Origin: Endothia cerciana
Lineage: Eukaryota > Ascomycota > Sordariomycetes > Diaporthales > Cryphonectriaceae
DNA length: 64,000 nt
Assembly: GCA_026119935.1 (NCBI GenBank)
Contig: JALRMH010000031.1
Location: 1-64,000 of the forward strand
Reading direction: 5' to 3'
Position 1 is the first letter of the stretch. Every line of letters starts with the position of its first letter. The position numbers and the translations under genes are program-made. The notes beneath the pieces were generated by a model. That model was given only the letters and a program-made list of their open reading frames with translations, was not told where the DNA came from and made no database searches. Positions 56,924 through 64,000 of the stretch are shown one piece after another.

Positions 56924-59085
56924 CGTGAAGGTGCCATTGTACTTGTTGAGAGGTTCTGGTTGAGGAGTTCAGGATGTGGTGTGCGGCTAGGTGCAGCGAG
57001 CGCAGGTGGTGTGGTCATGAAATAAGGTGATTCCGCCCTAAAAATATCACTCCCCCGGGCGCGCGGCGGCCGGCAACGGGGCCACTATTATAATTGTTAT
57101 GGGGCCCAGGCTGGCCCGGCCGCCGAGGGTCTGGACCCGTTTCGGCCGGGGACGATGAATCGACCCTGCGCCCGTCATCTTCCAGTCTTCCTCCGGGGCT
57201 TTTTGATCGTGCCCTTGACCTGTCATCCTCCTCACGGCCCCCTGCAATGATATCGAGCGCGATGAATTGCAAGATCCAAGACCTGGCTGACACCTCTCGA
57301 GCTTTCAAGGCCGAGGCCCCCGTCCCTCTGCTACCGGGCCTGTCATCCAACCTGTCATCCACCTGCCATCGCACACCTCATACCCATACAGGATCATACC
57401 TATGTAGGCACACGCGACACAGGGCTGCCTGGTTGAGGCCCCGAAGCGCAAGTATCGGGACTCCAAGAGCACCCGCTGGGTAGACCGGCATGTTGAGGGA
57501 GAATAATAATGATATATATATAAAACTTTAATAGTCAAAAATAAAAATAAAAAACTTACCAGAAGTTGCTAATTCGTGTGCGCTGGTGTTCTCCCCGTGT
57601 GGCTCTGCGGATATCGTTGTGGCTGCTAGAGCACTGAACAAGATACATATATGCAAGTTTCACACGATATTGCCACAATGAATGCAGAGAGAATTCCGAT
57701 GAATTTTTGGCCCCAATTCTACTACGACCTATGAGATGAAGTCTAATATAGTGAGATACCCACTTACAGAGCGGCTTTAGCCTATGGAACAATACGGCTC
57801 GGCAACAAGACGGAGGTTAAATCTAAGACAAGGCCTACAAATTCTTTAGGGAAGCAATCCAACGACGCAGGACCGCATCTCAGGCTCCTTCGTAGAAAGA
57901 AGAAGAAAAGAAGGGGAAAAGAAGCAGAGGGAAGGGAAAGCCCTAAATAACCTCATTCGCATTAATGGAGACTGCTTTCGAAAGGGCACAGTCTCTATCA
58001 GGAACACGTTGGCTCATGTTGCCTCATGTCAAGAAGCTCCAGACCTTCTACGCCGAGCTGAAATCCTGAGTTTGAACTGACCCATGCTTCGTCCTCAGCT
58101 CCTCTCTTACAACGGTCCCTGCATCCTTTCACGATAATTTACATTCATTTTGTCATATCTAGTACCTGCATTTTCCAGCATGGTCGTATATGGCTTTCCA
58201 GTCGTTCTCCACAAGACGAACCCAAGAGGCTTGGACCGGAGACACCTGGTGAGCTTTAAGGAACCACAATGACGCTCAACCCCTCTACGTCGCTTAGGTG
58301 CCACACTGTCAAGTCACACAACAGTAGGGGTTGGGGTCCTCTTGTGACTGTACAGGTCGCCAGGTGGTAAGTGCTCAGAAGGCCTCATGTTACCTGAGCC
58401 GTAGCATGTTTCTCTTCAAAGTCTCAAGCGTGCAATCGGAAGCATAATCGTTGTGAGCATCTATGTAAAATATCAATTGTTCTCTGCGCTGTAGCTGCTG
58501 CCTCTGTGATGGGCAGACGACATATCTCGGTGACCCCGTTCCCTAGCTCCCCTGTGAAGCTTGAACGACCATTCCCATCCCTATGCCTATGTGTGTCCCT
58601 ACTACCTCTATCTTCTAGCTTCCTCAAAAGGCCCGGGTGTGGTGTCTTGAAGGGAGTACAAGTGCATCCTCCTTCCTAAACTCGGAGGAGGACCTGCAAC
58701 GAGCTATCAAGTCCATGTGGCATGCACACGACAAGGCACAGGTCGAGAGCTGGGGGCCCCATGTTCGACTCCTTCCTCCCACCTATGCATGGGGTGCCCA
58801 GTCCGCCTCTGAGGACGACAGACCCGAAAGAGCATGTTGCATTTCATCCCGCACCCTTCTGCAGGTCAGTGCATCATCATTAGTCACTCGCTTCCGAAAT
58901 AGCGCTTGCGAGCCTCGCCAGCATACTTTCTGTCTGTCCCCATCACAAACGGACTCGAAATTCTTGACTGAGGGGGGGGGGAAAGAATACGAGACATAGC
59001 CATGTGTATCTCGTTTCATTGTTCAGTACGCAGTAGCCACATCCCTCATTCTACAATTCATTGTCAGCATTTGTGAATTGTCATC
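56924..59085. other. Long divergent intergenic stretch
   Basis: About 2.2 kb. From 56990 to 57480 it is GC-rich with repeated GTCATCC and CTGTCATCC words. Around 57500-57560 there is an AT-rich A-run, and after 57850 a purine-rich tract (GAAGAAGAAAAGAAGGGG). None of the small frames (for example minus 57556-57792) matches a known protein. A G-run of nine lies at about 58972. Confidence 0.5.
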
Positions 59086-61352
59086 ATGAGTACCAAGTCA
59101 GGTGGCCCTGTTTGTGGCCCTATCGCAGCGGACGGCCAGGTCGCCTCAGATCCTGTTGACTTTGGGGCTTTGATCAAGAAGTATGCAGAGGAGAAGGAGC
59201 GCCGTCAGCGCGCGGATGCCTTGGACCAGTACGAGGAGCTCGAGCAGTCCAGCCGTATCGCGGCCCTGGCCGAAGACCCCTTTGTCGACCATGAGGCTCT
59301 CAACTCCCAGCCTTCTGCGTTGGAGGATGGCCAGGAGGTCCAGGTCATCATCCTCGGCGCGGGCTATGGTGGGCTTCTATACGCAACACGCCTGGTCGAG
59401 GCCGGGATCAGGGCAGATGGGATCCGGCTTGTCGATATTGCGGGGGGGTTCGGCGGCACCTGGTATTGGGTAACTGCACTCAACACGCCGGTATTTACTT
59501 CTCGAACAGGCAGTGCTGAGACAGGACGTCACGTCTTGAGAATCGATTTCCGGGCATCATGTGCGACACAGAATCATCTGTATATTGTCCCTTGCTCGAG
59601 GAGACCGGATACATGCCACAGCACAAGTATTCGCACGGCGAGGAACTGAGAGGTCACGGTGAGCGAATCGCCCATCACTACGGCTTCGCCGACCAAGGCG
59701 TGTTCCGGACGACGATCCGCAGCGCCATGTGGAATGACGACACCAGGCGGTGGTGCTTTGAGATGGAGCAGTCTCACGGCCCCGGGCATCAGCCTATCCA
59801 CATGACGGCCTACTCGCAGTTCTTCTGCCTTTGCGCTGGACCTCTCAACCACCCCAAAGCGCCCAAGGTCCCAGGCGTCGAGGGCTTCCAGGGCGATATG
59901 CTCCACACTGCTCGCTGGAACTGGGACTTGAGCGGCTGGTCTCCAGCGGAACAGACCTTGACTGGTCTCAGGGGGAAGAAGGTCGGCATCATCGGGACAG
60001 GCGCTACCGCTGTCCAGGCCATCCCGCAACTGGCCCGTTTCGCAGATGAACTCTACGTCTTCCAGCGCACGCCGAGTTCGGTCAACTTCCGCGGTCAAGA
60101 GGCCACAGATCCTGTCAAGTGGACGTCCAAGATCGCCAACAGACCTGGCTGGCAGCTAGAGCGTAGGACAAACTTCGAGCTGCTCTGCCAGGGAGAAGCA
60201 GCCGACGACCGGTACCAGGACGACGGGTGGACCAGACTGAAGACGTACGGCGTGTACATCGGCAACTCTGATGACAAAGTCATGACTATGGATCGCATAC
60301 GGGAGCATATCTGCCGCTACCTCCAGCTCGATTTGCTGTTCCAAGAAGGCATCCGGCGCCGTGTGGATGAGGTTGTACGTGACCGGGAAGTGGCCGAGGC
60401 CCTGAAGCCCTGGTATCCGACATGGTGCAAGCGGCCCTGCTTCCACGACGACTTCTTGCAGACGTTCAACCTTCCCCACGTGCACCTGGTGGATAGTTCA
60501 AGTACTAGGGGAATCCGAAGGGCCACCAGCAAAGGGTTAGTGGTGGGCGACCGGGGGAGCGAGATAGAGCTCGACGTGCTCATCTTCGCAACCGGGTACC
60601 GAATCCACGGTGGCCCTCACAATCCAGGTCCCGGGGCCAGCGCAGATGTCAACATTCTTGGGCGCCATGGCCTCAACATGGCGGACAAATGGACGACGAC
60701 GGGAGGGGCAACAATTCACGGAATCCTCAGCTCGTCATTTCCCAACCTGTTCATAGCCGGGATTTTACATGCTGCCAACAGTCCCAACTATATAGCCACA
60801 ATCGGTAGGTACTATTATGACTTTTTCTTTTCTTCTTGTTTCTCCCCGTCATCTCAGGGCAACAGGTAGAGTTGGATTCTGGTCGCGAGCTACTCCTCGG
60901 AACGTCTTGCATCCGTGGCCCGACGATCCTCTTAGATGTCTGCACCATTGTCGGCTTTTCCTCCATTTACCTCGCTCAGTGTTCGTTCCATGTTATGAAT
61001 AGAGACAAATAACGTATGGACAGATGCGCAAGCCCGGCATACCGCGTACATAGTCAGCGAAGCATTGCGACGCGTTGACGACCCCGGCAGGCTCTCTGTC
61101 GAAGTCAGCAGGGAGGCTGAAGAGGCTTGGGTCAGAGAATGCTTGAAGTACTCCCTGCGCGCGACTCCGGCCGCCGTTTGTACGCCAAGCTACATGAATG
61201 CTGAGGGCGAGGCGCTCAAGCCAGTGCCCGAGGAGGAGCAGACCAAGAGACGAAAGCAGGCTATCTACCTGAGAGGCGTGCCCGCGTTTCGCAAGATCTT
61301 GGATGATTGGAAGAACGAGGGTAGATTAGACGGGCTCATTCTTCGGGACTGA
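59086..61352 (+). CDS. FAD-dependent Baeyer-Villiger monooxygenase
   Basis: Exons 59086-59469, 59541-60804 and 61024-61352 give 658 residues. The first Rossmann motif GAGYGG is at 91-96. The Baeyer-Villiger fingerprint F-x-G-x3-H-x3-W is FQGDMLHTARW at 244-254. The second dinucleotide motif GIIGTGAT is at 277-284. FGGTWYWNRFPG joins across intron 1, and IFATGYRIHG is the conserved ATG-type motif. The N-terminal 80-residue extension matches the long subfamily. Such enzymes insert oxygen next to a ketone using NADPH and O2, often in secondary metabolism or steroid breakdown. Intron 2 is 219 bases; the join restores IDAQARHTAYIVSEAL. No synthase or other tailoring gene lies within the window. 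Confidence 0.9.
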
Positions 61353-62003
61353 GCGGCATCTCCAGTTCATTGGCCACTGTCAGGCAGCATTGTCCAACCT
61401 TTTGCTGCCTCACTGATGGCGCGCAGTATTAATCAAACCATGATTGCGCCGTATCAAGAGCATTGCTGCTTACCACCGTCACCACGAACTTGCAGCACTT
61501 TCATTTTAGATAGACGCGAGTTCCTTGATGTCCGCGAGTCAAACGCTCTCAATGTAGTTGATAGCTGGAGTGCTTTGAAAAGCATCACTCGCTAGTTTCG
61601 GGCACTATCAAAGTAAGCGGACGAGAATTGCAACGACTTGGGGGGGGGGGGGGGGAACACAATTTGAAGATAGGTATTTGGGTATAAACAAGCTAGAGTA
61701 TCAAACAGTCCCAGTAGACTCGTCCATTTGCCCCACAGCTCTCTCATTCACCGTATAATTAAACCCAATAACAAGGGCCGGATATCCGAGACCACATTGC
61801 TCAGTGATGCGTAAGTCGTTCAGTCAGTCCACATGCTATCATCAAGGAGAACCGTCGTCATTATCGTATTCGCCATGAGTAAGATCCCTTAGGATACTCA
61901 TTAGTGGACACGACACTAACAAGATGTATAGATGAACTTAATCTTCTGCCAGCTCGATTTTGCATCAGGCACCACCTCAAGCCTCGCCACAGCGTCTGGC
62001 AAA
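61353..62003. other. Convergent intergenic region with G-homopolymer
   Basis: About 650 bases. A run of about 15 G lies near 61640-61655, a site prone to slippage and assembly error. No gene is supported. Confidence 0.6.
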
Positions 62004-63806
62004 TCAAGCCTTCTCCTCGGCAGCCACAGCTTGGTTGGGGTTGGCGTTGTCGATGTGCTCATTGCTGTGCTGTTCCAGCTTCGACTCGACGTCTCCCTGC
62101 TCCAGCCTCACCACGTATGCGCGTTGGTTCTTGGTCTTCCAGGCGGGCTGTCCAATGAACTTGATAGCGCCGGGCTTCGTATCATCGAAGATATCCACAA
62201 CCTCTTCAAGGGTCTTATTGGCCGTCTCAGGGAACAGGAAGAATACGTGCCAGAACATGGCGAAACAGAAGACAGCGAACAGGACATAGGTCTTCCAGGT
62301 GATGTTGGCGAACGCAGACGGCACAAAGTAGGCCAGAGCAAAGTTGAATGCCCAGTTGCCGGAGGTCGACAGTGCCACAGCCTTACCACGGACGCGGAGA
62401 GGGTACAGCTCCGGGGGGTAGGTCCAGGAGACGGGTCCCCAGGTGGGAGCATAGGAGGCGACGAACAGGTAGGTAGAGGCGATGACAGCCTTGGCGGGAG
62501 CGCCTGTGATGGACATAGACTCCGCGTCGGAGCTGAACTCGTTGGGGGCGGCAGGAACGGAATAGACGGCGAAGAGACCAGCGTTGACGGCCATCCATAG
62601 GCACATGAAAAAGGCACCGACGAGGAGCGTGGGACGACGTCCCCAATTGTCGAGCCAGATCAGTGCCGGAATGGTCATGCACACGTTGATGATATAGTCG
62701 ATTCCGGAGGAAAGAAGAGTGGCACTGCCAATGCCGGCCATGTTGAAGATGTAGACAATGTAGTACACTATAGCAACGCCATTAGCCTGTGCACACTTCT
62801 ATGGACCACGAGAGGTGGTAAGGGCAAAAGGAAGGAAAGAAAGCAGAACGTACTCATGACGTTCATGCCGGTCAACTGGGACCAGATCTGCATGAACAGA
62901 CCGATCATCGTCCGGTTGATCATGTGCGGCTTGAACAGCTCAAGATAGGTGACATCCGCGTTCTGACGCTCGAACTCGACCGCCCCGCGGATCTCCTCCA
63001 TCTCCTGGTGGACGAATGGGGAATTAGGGTCGCGGCCGCCGTGCACGAGTACCAAAACTGCTAGGGCATCCTCCCAACGATCCCGCTTGGCGAGCCAACG
63101 AGGTGACTCCGGGAGGAAGAATAGGGCGGTGCCGAGCAGGAAGGCGGGAACCATCTGCACGCCCCAAGGAATACGGAACGAGGCCTCGCTTTTGATGAAG
63201 GAGCAGCCGTAGCAGATGAAATACATCGTGAGGATCCCTATGGTGATAGAAAACTGTTGCATACTGACGAGACGGCCGCGCTTGGAAGGGGGCGCGATCT
63301 CTGAGATGTATACAGGTACCTGGGCAGAGCAGATACCAACGCAGAAACCGTTGATGATACGGCCGACAATCAGCATGGGGATATTCTGAGCAGCACAGCA
63401 GAGAATGGAGCCGATGACCCTGCAATGCCACCGTGTCAATACCTGATGTACAGCAGGGGTTGGGACGGACTGATACCAATTGCTTAGGCTCAGAATTATA
63501 GGCCACTTACCAGATGACGCACCCAATCTGGATGGATGTGTTGCGGCCAAACCTGTCGGAGAGGAAACCAGAGACCAGGGAGCCCAACCACGAGCCACCG
63601 GGCATGGCGGCGGTGATACCACCCTGAACATCAGAGGACGGGCCCCTGCAATTCCCAAATTCGTCTATGCCCTGCGTGTTAAACTTGCAAGAGTATGGCT
63701 GCTCGCCGATGAAGGCGCTCATGGACGAAATATCGAAACCAAACAGACCACCGCCCACCACAGCGGTGGCCGCTATAAAGTAAATATTACCGAGCTTCGG
63801 CGGCAT
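62004..63806 (-). CDS. MFS sugar porter (hexose-type)
   Basis: Exons 63806-63511, 63419-62854 and 62767-62004 give 541 residues. Signatures: GGLFGFDISSMSAFIG, SDRFGRN, VGRIINGFCVGICSAQVPVY, IAPPSKRGRLVSMQQF, PESPRWLAKRD, the helix SQLTGMNVMMYYIVYIF across intron 2, NWGRRPTLL, YPPELYPLRVRGKAVALS and FPETANKTLEEV. It fits the high-affinity fungal monosaccharide transporter group and would sit in the plasma membrane. It has the highest motif conservation of the three sugar porters and no defect. Its promoter runs toward the window end, which contains only about 190 bases upstream of the ATG. Confidence 0.92.
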
Positions 63807-64000
63807 CTTGACTGTGCCTCGAGGAGAAAAGGGAGGCCAGAAGAGGATTGGGGGACCGCGAAGCGGTATAGATCTTTAGAGGGAGTGGTTAATAGTACTC
63901 AAGGTGTGTTGACAACCACTTCCGACACTTGAGAGGTGTTGAAGGCCAGGAGGGGGGACGCGGAAAGAACAAGGGACTCTCCAACGCGAGGTTGAGGGAA

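Noticed and set aside
56388..56963. 191-codon open frame on the plus strand
   Set aside because: Antisense to the Pro/Ser-rich N-terminal part of holocytochrome c synthase.
61640..61655. G-homopolymer (also near 35010 and 58972)
   Set aside because: Low-complexity runs; no quadruplex pattern with several G-tracts, and possibly assembly artefacts.

Overview
The window looks like nuclear DNA of a filamentous ascomycete (Pezizomycotina). The genes carry short introns of about 50-140 bases with GT..AG borders, and the families are typical of moulds: a Zn2Cys6 regulator, an RTA1 lipid-exporter-type membrane protein, several sugar-porter MFS transporters, GH72 and GH17 cell-wall proteins, and a Baeyer-Villiger monooxygenase. 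The transposon relics carry nonsense codons compatible with C-to-T change, as expected in a lineage with RIP-like mutation. I do not name a genus. No tRNA, rRNA or CRISPR array was found by eye.

Layout. 1-2.8 kb is a repeat zone: an imperfect tandem array, two LTR-like segments with TGTCA..TGACA ends, a Fot1/pogo transposase relic and a 17-bp tandem array. 2.8-3.8 kb holds a secreted intradiol dioxygenase. 6.1-10 kb holds two relics, including a subtilisin-family (S8) gene that has lost its catalytic histidine. 11.5-19.2 kb carries a BCS1-type AAA ATPase with an apparent one-base frameshift, a VWA-domain protein, and a PP1-like phosphatase gene that has lost much of its metal site. 20.7-31.3 kb carries a GH17 glucanase-like gene, an amino-acid permease, an aquaglyceroporin relic next to an intact-looking glycerol kinase, and a GH72-like gene lacking both catalytic glutamates and a signal peptide. 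31.4-37.2 kb is a long gene-poor stretch. 37.3-50.8 kb carries a hexose-type transporter, a GH5 relic, a Zn2Cys6 regulator divergent from an RTA1 protein, a second sugar porter, and a GH78 rhamnosidase relic.

From 51.6 kb the character changes to compact, GC-rich, conserved genes: mevalonate diphosphate decarboxylase, a RUS1/DUF647 protein and holocytochrome c synthase. A Baeyer-Villiger monooxygenase and a third sugar porter close the window.

The main theme is decay in the first 51 kb. At least five enzyme or channel genes are relics (S8, MIP channel, GH5, GH78, and probably a GH36-like fragment). Two more (PP1-like and GH72-like) keep open, correctly spliceable frames while losing catalytic residues. 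Several relics sit beside an intact functional partner: channel with glycerol kinase, rhamnosidase with sugar porter, GH5 with sugar porter. I see no clearly new multi-gene system. The best candidates for new biology are the GH72-like pseudoenzyme and the PP1-like pseudophosphatase. All gene models are by-eye reconstructions from splice borders, frame continuity and remembered family motifs; no search was run.
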